Positions 19,244 to 28,451 of a stretch of 64,000 nt of DNA are shown piece by piece. Source of the stretch: Phycisphaerales bacterium (GTDB lineage Bacteria; Planctomycetota; Phycisphaerae; UBA1845). Where the stretch lies: assembly GCA_020353195.1 (NCBI GenBank), contig CP070691.1:1705894-1769893 (forward strand). Direction: 5' to 3'. The notes under the pieces were generated by a model, which worked only from the letters and a program-made list of their open reading frames with translations, was not told where the DNA came from and made no database searches. The translations under genes were made by a program, and so were the position numbers. The first letter of the stretch is position 1, and each line of letters starts with the position of its first letter.

Positions 19244-20308
19244 TCAGCTCGCGCCGGCCAGGACCGGCTCCGCGCCTGCCGCCGCCGGATGCGCCAGCAC
19301 CACCCTCGCGCCGTCCTCTCTCAGGCTCCGGTCGCACGCCTCGAGGACGCGGACGACCCGCAGGCCCGCCTCCCCGTCGACGCGCAAGGGCGTCGAGCTT
19401 TCGACGGCCGACACCAGGTGCTGCGCCTCGGCGCTCAGTGCTTCCCGCAGCGGGATGTGCGGCGTCCAGATATCGCCGATGCGATAATCGACCCGCCGGA
19501 GGCGCTTGCCGTTGGCTCCGGACGTGTTCGCGATCGGCTCGGCGCCGCTGTCGTAGACGCGGATTTTCTCGCTGTTCGACAGATCGTCGAAGATGATCAT
19601 CTTGCGGTCGCCTCCGAAAATCATCCGGCGCACCTTGACCGGGCTGAGCCAGTTCACGTGGAAGTTCGCGATGAGACCGTCGCCAAAGTCCAGATTGATG
19701 TAGGCGACGTCGGCCTGCCCGCCGATGGTGTGACAGGATCCGGTTGCCACCACGCGTTCCGGCGAGCGCCCGATCACGTAATCGACTATGGAAAGATCAT
19801 GCGGGGCCAGGTCCCAGACGACGTTGATCTCTTCCTGGATGAGCCCCAGGTTGATGCGCACGGAATCGACGTAGTTGACCCTTCCGATCTCGCCCGCCTG
19901 AATCAGGGCTTTGATCTTCTCCACGGCGGGCGTGAACAGGAACGTGTGATCGACGGCGAGCAACACACCTTTCCGCCGGGCCCGATCGATGAGTTCCTCC
20001 GCGTCCTCGCTGTCGTCGGTGAACGGTTTCTCCACCAGCACGTGCTTTCCCCGGTCGATCGCTTCACGGGCCAGCACGTAGTGGGAATCCACCGGAGTGG
20101 CCACCGCCACCAGATCCACGTCATCCCGCGCGATCAGCTCGCGGGCATCGCCGTGCCCCTCGATGGTCGGATATCGAGCGCAGATGCGCTTCCACCGATC
20201 CGAGACCGTGTCGCAGATGGCCGTAACCGTGGAACCATCACACTCCATGAACACCCGGACCAGATTCGGCCCCCAGTATCCGCAGCCGATCACACCCACA
20301 CGCAACAT
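19244..20308 (-). CDS. Gfo/Idh/MocA family oxidoreductase, WbpB/WlbA-like
   Basis: A 354-residue NAD(P)-dependent nucleotide-sugar dehydrogenase. The Rossmann motif VGVIGCGYWGPNLVR is followed by GKHVLVEKPFTDD, the family EKP signature, and by the catalytic-side WDLAPHDLSIVDYVIG. Fingerprint and size fit the enzyme that oxidises C3 of UDP-GlcNAcA before transamination. ATG 20308 has GGAGAG upstream and yields the standard N-terminus; the frame upstream is not conserved in style. It is the first gene of the WbpB-WbpE order, a strong context match. Two CCGATAAC octamers lie in the 345-base spacer upstream. Confidence 0.9.
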   Translation of the reverse strand: MLRVGVIGCGYWGPNLVRVFMECDGSTVTAICDTVSDRWKRICARYPTIEGHGDARELIARDDVDLVAVATPVDSHYVLAREAIDRGKHVLVEKPFTDDSEDAEELIDRARRKGVLLAVDHTFLFTPAVEKIKALIQAGEIGRVNYVDSVRINLGLIQEEINVVWDLAPHDLSIVDYVIGRSPERVVATGSCHTIGGQADVAYINLDFGDGLIANFHVNWLSPVKVRRMIFGGDRKMIIFDDLSNSEKIRVYDSGAEPIANTSGANGKRLRRVDYRIGDIWTPHIPLREALSAEAQHLVSAVESSTPLRVDGEAGLRVVRVLEACDRSLREDGARVVLAHPAAAGAEPVLAGAS

Positions 20309-20370
20309 GGCGTTTTCTCTCCATTTTCGGACCGTCATTGCGTCCGCCACTGCCGACGCTTTCCCACAAG

Positions 20371-20378
20371 GTTATCGG
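20371..20378 (-). promoter_or_regulatory. CCGATAAC octamer, copy 1
   Basis: Reads GCCGATAAC on the minus strand, about 63 bases upstream of the oxidoreductase ATG. GCCGATAA equals the known -10 consensus of sigma-28/WhiG-type promoters, but no TAAA is seen at the -35 position (CAAG stands there). Confidence 0.35.
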
Positions 20379-20497
20379 CGGTGCAGGGAGCGGACTTGCC
20401 CAGTAGCCAAGAAAGATCGCAGACAACTGCGGATGCACGATGGCCGGCGTGGCAGAGCACCGCCGGGCCGGCGCAGCTCGGTCGAGAGGCACCGACT

Positions 20498-20505
20498 GTT
20501 ATCGG
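20498..20505 (-). promoter_or_regulatory. CCGATAAC octamer, copy 2
   Basis: Reads CCCGATAACAGT on the minus strand, 127 bases further upstream of copy 1 in the same spacer. It shares GATAACAGT with the copy at 39400. Confidence 0.3.
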
Positions 20506-20653
20506 GCGTTGACGCTCCGCCGGGAACCGTCTTGACCGGGAACCGCTTGTCTTCACCCGCGTCGTTCGAGGCTGAGCATGCGCAGAAGCAAGCGCGTCGG
20601 TGTGAAGCTCGGGGGTCGATTGGCCGCCGGACCGGAGAATCAGGCGACTTCCT

Positions 20654-21352
20654 TCAGCCCCGATCGTATCCATCCCGCCAGCGCAGAAAACGGGCCGGCA
20701 CACCAGCCACAATCGCGAATGCCGGAACATCCGAGGTCACCACGGCGCCGGCCCCCACGATGCTCCCCTTGCCCACGGTCACCCCGGGGAGGATTACCGC
20801 ATTGACGCCGATATCCGCCCACGCCCCGATGCGCACCGGTTTGATCTGCAGGTCCGTCTGGATGATCGGCACATCCACGGGCATCGCCGTGTGGCGCGAC
20901 CCGAGGACCTTCGCCCCGGGGCCCCACCCGACATGGTCCTCGATGACCAGGTCACGGGCGTCGAAGTAGCTTTGTGGGCCGATCCATACGTGGTCCCCGA
21001 TCGCGCACGTCCCGTCGAACCAGCCCTGAATGTACGCCCCGGCGCCGATGAACACGCCGCCGCCGATCTCGAACGTCTCGGGATGCTTGAACCCGACGCC
21101 GGTACCGATGTGGACGCCGTGGCCGAAACGCCGCGCCAGGCCACGCAAGATCGCACGCCGCATCCGCTGATCCAGATCCCCCTCGCCACACGCGAAACGC
21201 GAGTACATTTCGATCAGAGCATCAGGGCCGTAGTGGTCGCGCAGGTAATCAGCCAATCCGGTCTCGAAGACCGGATCAGGAACGGTTTCCCTGGACCCAT
21301 GGACGGCTTGGACGCACCGCGGCCCGGCGTCCGGCACTTTCAGCATGGCCAC
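20654..21352 (-). CDS. hexapeptide-repeat acyltransferase
   Basis: A 232-residue left-handed beta-helix O- or N-acyltransferase. After a ~70-residue helical N-terminus ([18 protein letters not shown]) come hexapeptide turns ([51 protein letters not shown]) with the catalytic-type histidine in SRHTAMPVD. The helix ends with [20 protein letters not shown] and the tail [20 protein letters not shown], standard for maltose/galactoside O-acetyltransferase-like enzymes. It heads the minus-strand sugar cluster. A start at the next ATG, 21346, is equally possible. A 17-base element shared with the promoter region at 48827-48843 lies 63 bases upstream. Confidence 0.85.
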   Translation of the reverse strand: MAMLKVPDAGPRCVQAVHGSRETVPDPVFETGLADYLRDHYGPDALIEMYSRFACGEGDLDQRMRRAILRGLARRFGHGVHIGTGVGFKHPETFEIGGGVFIGAGAYIQGWFDGTCAIGDHVWIGPQSYFDARDLVIEDHVGWGPGAKVLGSRHTAMPVDVPIIQTDLQIKPVRIGAWADIGVNAVILPGVTVGKGSIVGAGAVVTSDVPAFAIVAGVPARFLRWRDGYDRG

Positions 21353-21740
21353 CCTCGCTCCCGGCAGCAGGCACGCGTCAGACGCAGGGGGGCCGGCGAA
21401 GGCCCCACGAATACCGTAGTTATCGGAATCCGCCCGGCTCTATCTTAGAATCCCTGACCGAAACTGGGACCCGCTCGCCGAACCGGTCAGACCGGAAGGA
21501 TCGTCGCGATCACTCGCCGGACGATGGGCCCGCGCCCGTGTGGACGGGCGCAGCGGGCGACGCCGCGGAGACGGTCTGGGCGTCGCATCGCCGTCTGCCG
21601 ACGGGCGATTCGTGCCGTCGCCGTTGAAATCCGGGTGCCGCCGGGGGCCTGTTTCTGTCGATACTGGGTTATTCGGTGCGTTATGCGGACGTGTTCGGGG
21701 AGTACCGCCGCACGCCGATACGCAAGGCTCCGCGTCGGCC
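21353..21740. other. 388-base divergent intergenic region
   Basis: Separates the minus-strand acyltransferase from the plus-strand flavin-reductase-like gene. It contains the 17-base element at 21415-21431. Open frames here have no ribosome binding site and continue into the plus-strand gene; I take the gene start as ATG 21741. Confidence 0.4.
21415..21431 (-). promoter_or_regulatory. 17-base element containing CCGATAAC, copy 3
   Basis: Reads GGATTCCGATAACTACG on the minus strand and is identical to 48827-48843. It lies 63-79 bases upstream of the acyltransferase start. A TAAG is present 16 bases before TCCGATAA, loosely like a sigma-28-type -35. Confidence 0.45.
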
Positions 21741-23180
21741 ATGGACGAATCACTGAGGCCCTATCGCTATCGCTGGCCCCGCGATTGGCTGCGCCGGTCG
21801 CCGCACTGGCGGCCGCTGCGTCCCACCCGTTTCCTCGCCCGGTCGATGCCCGAACCGGCTGACGAGCTCGCCGGCGACAGCCGCTGGCCGGCGTTCTTCC
21901 CCTCGCCCATCAGCCTGGTCACCACCACCGACGGCTCGCGGACGGGGCTGGAGAAGGTCGTCGCGGCGACGGTCGTCAACCGATTCCCCTATGTTCTGGC
22001 TGTCAGCCTCTGCCGCCAGCCGCTCTCGCAGCGGCATCACGTGCGCCGAGAGTTCATGAACATGCTCGAGCGCAGTGGCAGCGCCGCGGTTCAGTTTCTG
22101 CCTCCCGGGGCTGATCTGGACCGCGTGATCGACGTGATCCAGAGTGTTCCGGATGAGCGGACCGACCAGCGCGTTGCGCATTGCGGGCTGCAGGTGCGCG
22201 ATGCGTTGACAGGCGGCGCGCCGGTATTCGAGTCGGCCTATATGGTATACGAAGCCCGCCTCGCCGAGCCGGGCCGGGACTTCCAGGGCGACCCGATCTA
22301 TTCGACACCGTGGATCGACGCAGGAAGCCACCGCGTTTACTTCCTCGAAATCAAGGCGATTCAGCTTCGCGAAGACATCGCGCGCGGGCGCAGTCAAATC
22401 CACTGGCGAGCCCTGCCCGCCTGGGCACCGCGATTGGCCCCGCAACCGTCCCTGGCCGCTGAGGTCGACCGCGTGCGGACGGATCGCTACCAGAAAGGGT
22501 ACACGCCCCACTACGTGTTCCCTTCGGCGGGCACGGCCGCGTTCGAAGCCGACGCCATTGAAAACGGCATGGCCGTCAAACACCTGCCCCCCCTGCCGCA
22601 GGACCAGGTGGAGGTGGACAACGACCGAGCGCGCTGGCCCTGCTTTTTCCCGTCGTCCGCCGGTATGATCACCACCTGGGCGGCGCCTCATGTGCCCAAC
22701 GTGATGCCGTGCGGTTCGACAATGGTTGTCAGCCGCCACCCGCTGATCGTCGCCCCGTGCATTTCCTATGCGGCGATCAACGAGCGCTACGCGCCTCGCG
22801 GCACGCTTGACCTCGTCCGCCGGGCGGGTCGATTCGGCTGCAGCGTGCCGTTCGCCCACGATTGCGTCGTCAACGCGATCACCTACACCGGCAACATCTC
22901 GATCCGCGACGACCGCGACAAGATCGCCCACGCCGGGCTGGGGGTGTATCCGGCTGACCGGGCGCCGGTTCTCAGCGATCTGCCGGTTCACTTTGACTGC
23001 GAAGTGGCGCGTGAGGTCCGCCTCGGCACGCACGCCATGTTCCTCGGCCAGGTCCGCCGCATCCTGGTCCGCGACGACGTCAGTCCGCAGAACCCGCTGG
23101 ACTGGTGCCCGTGGGCAGCCATTCGCAGCGTCAAACCCGCCGAGGACCCCGCTCCCGTCACGCCCGCCGCCGCCGTCTGA
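21741..23180 (+). CDS. tandem flavin-reductase-like domain protein
   Basis: A 479-residue protein made of two related halves, each resembling the FMN-binding split-barrel flavin reductase family. The halves open with near-identical strands, RWPAFFPSPISLVTT (about residue 50) and RWPCFFPSSAGMITT (about residue 298). The second ends with the family-typical VHFDCEVAREVRLGTHAMFLG near the C-terminus, and the first with VYFLEIKAIQLRED at the same relative place. No signal peptide is seen. A start at ATG 21741 gives a sensible N-terminus, though the frame stays open to 21540. It stands 259 bases before a radical SAM gene on the same strand; function and electron partner are unknown. Confidence 0.72.
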   Translation: MDESLRPYRYRWPRDWLRRSPHWRPLRPTRFLARSMPEPADELAGDSRWPAFFPSPISLVTTTDGSRTGLEKVVAATVVNRFPYVLAVSLCRQPLSQRHHVRREFMNMLERSGSAAVQFLPPGADLDRVIDVIQSVPDERTDQRVAHCGLQVRDALTGGAPVFESAYMVYEARLAEPGRDFQGDPIYSTPWIDAGSHRVYFLEIKAIQLREDIARGRSQIHWRALPAWAPRLAPQPSLAAEVDRVRTDRYQKGYTPHYVFPSAGTAAFEADAIENGMAVKHLPPLPQDQVEVDNDRARWPCFFPSSAGMITTWAAPHVPNVMPCGSTMVVSRHPLIVAPCISYAAINERYAPRGTLDLVRRAGRFGCSVPFAHDCVVNAITYTGNISIRDDRDKIAHAGLGVYPADRAPVLSDLPVHFDCEVAREVRLGTHAMFLGQVRRILVRDDVSPQNPLDWCPWAAIRSVKPAEDPAPVTPAAAV

Positions 23181-23439
23181 GACCGGTCACCCGGGAAGAC
23201 CGCGATGTGCGGTCTGGTTGTACAGCCCGGCGTGCGTAGACCGCACTGTGTGACTGCGTCGGGGCCGTCCCCTCTTTCCTCGGCGGCCATGTCGCCATGT
23301 CGCTTCGTCCCGTTGTCTGCGCCTGACGTTTCGCGGGAGCACGCCCACTGGCTACCGACGCCGTCGTTGAGTTATCTTCGATTCCGAGTTTTCAATTTCC
23401 GGGTTTCCGCTACGATCTTCGCTGACGGAGGCCCACAGC

Positions 23440-24903
23440 TTGATCCACGCCGAACCCAGAGCCCGCGCCCGCATTCGGTTCATCAATCCGAACTGCCCGC
23501 TGTCCACCGTCACCATGCCGGGGTTGATCAGGCACATGACGTTTTCGCGGAAGGGCATCTTCATGCCCGTGGGAGTAGCGGTGTGCGCCGCCGCGGTGCC
23601 TGACGACTGGACGGTCGAGATTGTCGACGAGTGTATCAGCGAGACCCCTCACCAACCGAAGGGCGACGTCGATGTGGTGGGCATCTCGGCCATGACCACC
23701 CAGGCCCGGCGCGCCTATGCGCTGGCTGACGCATACCGGCGGCTGGGAGTCACGGTGCTGATGGGCGGGATTCACCCGTCGGTGATGCCTGATGAGGCAC
23801 TCGGCCACTGCGACGCGGTCTGCATCGGCGACGGGGAGACGTGCCTGCCCCGCATGCTGGGCGACTGGCAGCGCGGCCGATTGAAAGCGCGTTATGACTG
23901 GGTCGACTACCCGGCGGCGCCCATCGGCACGCCGCGCAAGGACCTGCTTGACCCGGCCGACTATCTGGTCTTCAATCCGATTCAGACCACGCGAGGCTGC
24001 CCGCACAACTGCAGCTTCTGTACGACGCCGGGGGTGTTCGGCCGGAAGTTTCGCCAGCGGGCCATCCCGGACATCATCGACGAGGTTTGCGAAGCCAAGG
24101 AGCGCTTTCGCACGCGGGTATTCATTTTTTCGGACGACGACTTCGCCGGGAATCACGGCTGGGCGATCGAGCTTTGCGCTGCGCTGGAACCGCTGAAGGT
24201 GCGGTGGGCCAGCCAGTGTGACATTCTCATCAGCAACAATGACAAGCTGTTGTCAGCCATGCAGCGGAGCGGTTGCCTCGGGTTGATCCTCGGCCTGGAA
24301 AGCCCGGACCCGGCCACCCTGGCCGAGGCGGGCAAGCGATACGTCGACCCGGGCACGTACGCCTGGAGGATCCGCAAGATCCGCAGCTACAACATCAGTC
24401 TATGGGGTGCGTTCATCTTCGGGTTTGACACTGATGACTGGCGAGCGTGCATGGAAACCACGCGGTTTGCGCAGCGGGCCGACCTGTCGATGAGCTGCTT
24501 TCCGATCCTCACGCCCTATCCCGGCACGGGTCTGTGGAACACGTACCGCAGGCAAGGACGCATTCTGTCGGAGGATTGGGACCGCTATAACGGGGCGAGT
24601 GTGGTGTACCGGCCCAAGCGTATGACGCCGGACGCGTTGCGCCACGCCCAGATGGCCGCCTTCGCCGAGTTCTATTCGTTCCGGTCGTGCTCACGCCGGT
24701 TGGGGGTCTGGCCGCTCAAGAAGTACGGGTGGCTCGCGAACCTGGCCATCTGGCGCGGCATCCACTACTACTACCACCGCAAGGGCCGACGGATTCCCGC
24801 GTTCAGCGATTTCGCGGGCGCCGGGCGCAGGGGATTCCGACTGTCCTGTCAAGACGGTGAGCAGGATTCCGTCAGTGTTCAGACTACAGGTTCGGGTTCT
24901 TGA
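23440..24903 (+). CDS. B12-binding-type radical SAM protein
   Basis: A 487-residue enzyme with an N-terminal cobalamin-binding-like domain (FINPNCPLSTVTMPGL, VDVVGISAMTTQARRAYALA, GVTVLMGGIHPSVMPDEAL). The radical SAM core follows with TRGCPHNCSFCTTPG (CxxxCxxC), the ED-type FIFSDDDFAGN and LILGLESPDPATLAEAGK. The TTG start at 23440 is supported by GGAGG nine bases upstream. It differs clearly from the radical SAM protein at 15363-16907. The 3' end overlaps the convergent tadC gene by 20 bases. Substrate unknown; candidates are lipids or cell-surface compounds. Confidence 0.87.
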   Translation: MIHAEPRARARIRFINPNCPLSTVTMPGLIRHMTFSRKGIFMPVGVAVCAAAVPDDWTVEIVDECISETPHQPKGDVDVVGISAMTTQARRAYALADAYRRLGVTVLMGGIHPSVMPDEALGHCDAVCIGDGETCLPRMLGDWQRGRLKARYDWVDYPAAPIGTPRKDLLDPADYLVFNPIQTTRGCPHNCSFCTTPGVFGRKFRQRAIPDIIDEVCEAKERFRTRVFIFSDDDFAGNHGWAIELCAALEPLKVRWASQCDILISNNDKLLSAMQRSGCLGLILGLESPDPATLAEAGKRYVDPGTYAWRIRKIRSYNISLWGAFIFGFDTDDWRACMETTRFAQRADLSMSCFPILTPYPGTGLWNTYRRQGRILSEDWDRYNGASVVYRPKRMTPDALRHAQMAAFAEFYSFRSCSRRLGVWPLKKYGWLANLAIWRGIHYYYHRKGRRIPAFSDFAGAGRRGFRLSCQDGEQDSVSVQTTGSGS

Positions 24904-25825
24904 TCCACTTGTCCAGCACGTTGATGACCGCGGGGCCGGCCAACACGACGAAGATGGCCGGGAAGATGCACAGGATGAGCGGTGCCATCAGCTTGACGGT
25001 GGTTTTCTGGGCTTTCTCTTCGGCGGCCTGACGGCGTCTGACGCGCATCGCATCCGACTGGTTGCGGAGCACGCGGGCGATGCTGGTCCCAAACCTTTCC
25101 GCCTGATTGACGACGCCGACCAGTGCCCTGACCTCGGCGACGGAGGTGCGCGTGGCCAGGTTGTCGAGGGCTTCGGCCCGTGGAATGCCCATTTGGCTTT
25201 CCCAGCTTGCGATCTGAAACTCCTCGCTGAGGACGGGGTGGACGTTTTTCAGCTCGTCACCGACCCGCTGGATGGCGGCGTCGAGCCCCAGTCCTGCTTC
25301 CACGGAGATCACCATCAGGTCCAGGCCGTCGGGCAAGCCATTACGGATCTGTTCCGACCGCCTTGCCGCCGCCAGGGTCAGCCACACGTTGGGTGCCATG
25401 AACGCCAGTCCGGCCGCGAATACGGAGTAGCCGAACAGGTGCATCATGTCCATGTGCTTGGTGTAGCAGATGAGCAAGGCCACGAGGCCAAACCCTATGC
25501 CCAGGACCGTCTTGCTGGACAGGAACAGCACGGGTGCCCGTTCGCGCCGGAACCCGGCGGTGGAGAGTTTGATGCGCAGCTTGGACATTTCCGCATCGGA
25601 CTGCGGCATCACGGGCTTCACGGCGATCGGAGCGACTTTGTCAACCATCTTGGACGCCACCGATTCGCGTGCCTGTCGCCGCAGAGCGTCCAGCTCGCTT
25701 CCGCCCTTCGATCCGCTCATGCGGCGCCGAACGGTGTCTCGCTCATCCGATTTTCGCGGCATCAGCGCGTATATGATCAGGGCCAAGCTGAACATGCCCA
25801 GGCCTGCCAACGTGATGAAAGTCAT
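24884..25825 (-). CDS. tadC: Tad pilus assembly membrane protein TadC (GspF-like)
   Basis: A 313-residue integral inner-membrane platform protein of the tight-adherence pilus machine. A helix lies at the N-terminus (FITLAGLGMFSLALIIYAL), two in the middle (VLGIGFGLVALLICY and YSVFAAGLAFMAPNVWLTLA), and one at the end (LMAPLILCIFPAIFVVLAG). The cytoplasmic T2SSF domain has LPDGLDLMVISVEAGLGLDAAI and ALVGVVNQAERFGTSIARVL, typical of TadB/TadC. I use ATG 25825 because GGGAG stands eight bases upstream; the longer frame begins at 25864. It closes the tad operon, just after tadB. Confidence 0.92.
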   Translation of the reverse strand: MTFITLAGLGMFSLALIIYALMPRKSDERDTVRRRMSGSKGGSELDALRRQARESVASKMVDKVAPIAVKPVMPQSDAEMSKLRIKLSTAGFRRERAPVLFLSSKTVLGIGFGLVALLICYTKHMDMMHLFGYSVFAAGLAFMAPNVWLTLAAARRSEQIRNGLPDGLDLMVISVEAGLGLDAAIQRVGDELKNVHPVLSEEFQIASWESQMGIPRAEALDNLATRTSVAEVRALVGVVNQAERFGTSIARVLRNQSDAMRVRRRQAAEEKAQKTTVKLMAPLILCIFPAIFVVLAGPAVINVLDKWIKNPNL

Positions 25826-25867
25826 GATCGGTCTCCCGGAATCCGCCGGAGGCGGCGGACACAAGCG

Positions 25868-26887
25868 TCATACCTTGATATTGACGATCCATCGGATCAT
25901 CGCGATCCCCATCAGCGCCATGCCGCCGGCGCAGAACAGCATCATCTTGCCTCGCGGGTCGTACAGCATGGTTTCGGCGTAGCCCGGGCTGAGGAACATC
26001 GCTGCCAGAAACGCCACGACCGGCAGCCCGAACAACACCCACCCGGACAAGCGCCCCTCGGCGGTCAGGGCCTGCACCATCCCGTACAGTTCGATCCGTT
26101 GTCGAATCAGCCCGCTGATCTTGTCGAGCACCTCGGCCAGATCGCCGCCGGTGGTCCGCTGGATCAGCACGGCGGTGACGAAGAAACGGACATCCAGTGA
26201 GTCGACGCGATCCGCCATGCTCAGCAGCGCGTCCTCGATCTTGATGCCCAGGTTTTGCTCGTGGAACACCCGCCCGAACTCGCGTGCGATCGGGTCCGGC
26301 ATCTGCTCGTGAATGAGTTGAATGGAGCCGGCGAGTGAATGCCCGGCACGCAGAGCCTGACTCATCATCTCGAAGACCTCAGGCAACTGATACGTGAGCT
26401 TCTTCATGCGGTTCCGGCGACGATAGGAGAGGTACATCAGCGGCACGAGGACGATGGCGCCGCCGCAGCCGGCGGCGGTGAGCAGGTCAAAACCGAACAT
26501 CAACAAGCCCACCAGCACGACGCCGGCTGCTCCGAAGAGGTTAGCCATCATGCGGCTCGCCGACCAATCGACGTTCGCCTGGTCCAGCAGGACCTGGACC
26601 TTGGGGATGAAGCTCAGCCGCCCGATGGTCTGCCCGATGATGTCCTTGGCTTCCTCGCGCGCCTCTCGACGCAGGATGGACTGGATCTCCTTGCTCTCTC
26701 GTACCTTGGACCCGGATCCGCCACGAAGCCGTTGCTCCAGTCGCCTGCGCTCGCCCTGCCCGGTCTCCATGATCACCTGGAAGATACCGTACACCAGCAG
26801 AACCGATCCCGCCGCCGGCAGAATGAAGAACAGGTAGGCACTTATTGACCACGCCACAAGTAGTCCTACTCCCATGATGACCCCCAT
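25868..26887 (-). CDS. tadB: Tad pilus assembly membrane protein TadB (GspF-like)
   Basis: A 339-residue inner-membrane partner of TadC. N-terminal helices occupy about residues 5-40, a central pair lies near 130-165 (NLFGAAGVVLVGLLMFGFDLL, AIVLVPLMYLSYRRRNR), and a C-terminal pair includes LSGWVLFGLPVVAFLAAMF. The T2SSF core shows LPEVFEMMSQALRAGHSLAGSI and TAVLIQRTTGGDLAEVLDKI, which are diagnostic. The start may be ATG 26887 or ATG 26875; the latter has GGGGG at better spacing. It sits 18 bases after tadA. Confidence 0.92.
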   Translation of the reverse strand: MGVIMGVGLLVAWSISAYLFFILPAAGSVLLVYGIFQVIMETGQGERRRLEQRLRGGSGSKVRESKEIQSILRREAREEAKDIIGQTIGRLSFIPKVQVLLDQANVDWSASRMMANLFGAAGVVLVGLLMFGFDLLTAAGCGGAIVLVPLMYLSYRRRNRMKKLTYQLPEVFEMMSQALRAGHSLAGSIQLIHEQMPDPIAREFGRVFHEQNLGIKIEDALLSMADRVDSLDVRFFVTAVLIQRTTGGDLAEVLDKISGLIRQRIELYGMVQALTAEGRLSGWVLFGLPVVAFLAAMFLSPGYAETMLYDPRGKMMLFCAGGMALMGIAMIRWIVNIKV

Positions 26888-26905
26888 CTCCGCTCAGGGC
26901 GGACT

Positions 26906-28348
26906 CTACTCCGGTTCATCCTCAAACAGCACCTGCCGTTCGAACCAGCCCGTATCCACCTCCGCCCCCGAAGCTTTCATGCGCTCCAGGCACGAGGGGC
27001 GAATGCCCGTGGCCACAAAGCGCCCGTACGCCTTCCCCGATACACCGATTCCCAACTGCTCGTACGCGAAGATGTCCTGCATCGTGATGATGTCACCTTC
27101 CATCCCCTGCACCTCGGTGATACTGACCATTTTCCGAGGCCCGCCCGTCAACCGCTGAGCCTGCACGATAATGTTGATCGCCGACGCAAACTGTTGCCGG
27201 ATCGCGCGCAACGGCAACTCGAATCCCGCCATCATCACCATGGTTTCGACCCGGGCCACGGCGTCCCGCGTGCTGTTGGCGTGTATCGTCGTAAGCGATC
27301 CGTCGTGCCCCGTGTTCATCGCCTGCAACATGTCCAGCGTCTCCGGTCCGCGGCATTCACCAACCACGATCCGGTCCGGGCGCATCCGCAGACTGTTGAT
27401 CAAAAGCTCCCGAATCGACACCCGCCCCCGCCCCTCGATGTTCGCCGGACGCGATTCGAGCCGGACGACGTGCGGCTGACGAAGCTGCAACTCAGCGGCG
27501 TCCTCGATCGTCACGATCCGCTCCGACTCCGGGATGAACGTCGAGAGGTTGTTGAGCAGCGTCGTCTTTCCCGACCCGGTCCCCCCCACGATCAGGACGT
27601 TAAACCGCGACAGCACGCACGCATTCAGGAAATCGCGCATCTGCTCGGTGCACGATCCCAGGGTGATGTAGTCATCCCAGGTGAGCGGGTCCGCCCCGAA
27701 CCGCCGTATGGACATGGTCGCGCCGTCGATCGCCAGCGGCGGAATCACCGCGTTGACCCGGCTCCCGTCCGCGAGCCGCGCGTCAACCATGGGCGACACC
27801 TCGTCGCAGCGTCTCCCCACGGCAGACACGATCTTGTCGATGACGTGCATGAGGTGTGCTTCGTCCCGGAACCGCACGTCGGTCAGGGTCAGGCGCCCCT
27901 TGCGCTCCACGTAAATCTGCTTGGGGCCGTTGATCAGGACGTCGCTGATCGACGGGTCGGCCAGCAACACCTCGAGTGGGCCGAGACCGAACGTCTCATC
28001 GAGAACCTCGCTGATCAGGCGCTGGCGTTCACTGAGGTTCAACAGGGTGTGTTCCTGCTCGCAGAGATGCTCGACCACGTCTCGGACCTGGCGGCGGACC
28101 GAATCATCGTCATCCGCCATGCGAGCCATGTCCAACTGCTCAACCAGCTTGCGGTGGATCTTCGATTTAAGCTGGTTGAAGGCCTCCAGCCTCTCGTCGG
28201 CTACCCTGCCCCTCGGCTCGCCGCTGCCCGGCTTCTTCGATGAGGGCTTGATGGGGCTTTGTGGCCGGGGGCTCTCGGGACGTACGGGTTGCTGTTGTGC
28301 TTTCGGTGGAAGCTTGATCGTTGTGGTTGCGCGTTTTCCAAACACCAT
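26906..28348 (-). CDS. tadA: Tad pilus ATPase TadA/CpaF
   Basis: A 480-residue secretion ATPase that powers Flp pilus assembly. The N-terminal ~60 residues are a Pro/Lys-rich variable segment. The GspE-type domain then has SDVLINGPKQIYVERKGRL, the Walker A motif VGGTGSGKTTLLNN, the Asp box IVTIEDAAELQL, the Walker B region RPDRIVVGECRGPE and the His box TGHDGSLTTIHAN. All catalytic boxes look intact. It acts as a cytoplasmic hexamer on TadB/TadC. ATG 28348 has AGG upstream; 103 bases separate it from tadZ. Confidence 0.95.
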   Translation of the reverse strand: MVFGKRATTTIKLPPKAQQQPVRPESPRPQSPIKPSSKKPGSGEPRGRVADERLEAFNQLKSKIHRKLVEQLDMARMADDDDSVRRQVRDVVEHLCEQEHTLLNLSERQRLISEVLDETFGLGPLEVLLADPSISDVLINGPKQIYVERKGRLTLTDVRFRDEAHLMHVIDKIVSAVGRRCDEVSPMVDARLADGSRVNAVIPPLAIDGATMSIRRFGADPLTWDDYITLGSCTEQMRDFLNACVLSRFNVLIVGGTGSGKTTLLNNLSTFIPESERIVTIEDAAELQLRQPHVVRLESRPANIEGRGRVSIRELLINSLRMRPDRIVVGECRGPETLDMLQAMNTGHDGSLTTIHANSTRDAVARVETMVMMAGFELPLRAIRQQFASAINIIVQAQRLTGGPRKMVSITEVQGMEGDIITMQDIFAYEQLGIGVSGKAYGRFVATGIRPSCLERMKASGAEVDTGWFERQVLFEDEPE

Positions 28349-28451
28349 TCACCTGCTTTCGACGTCAACAACTCCTTGAGGTCGTTCAACGGTCCGGCCC
28401 CTGAGGGTATGCCCCGCGGAGGTGGCCGGCATGCTGGGCAGCTACGCGCTG

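Larger units (their letters stand above)
20309..20653. other. 345-base spacer within the sugar gene cluster
   Basis: Lies between the two minus-strand genes for the hexapeptide acyltransferase and the oxidoreductase. No convincing gene is present. It holds two minus-strand copies of the octamer CCGATAAC (20371-20378 and 20498-20505), which may mark a separate promoter for the downstream operon. Confidence 0.45.
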
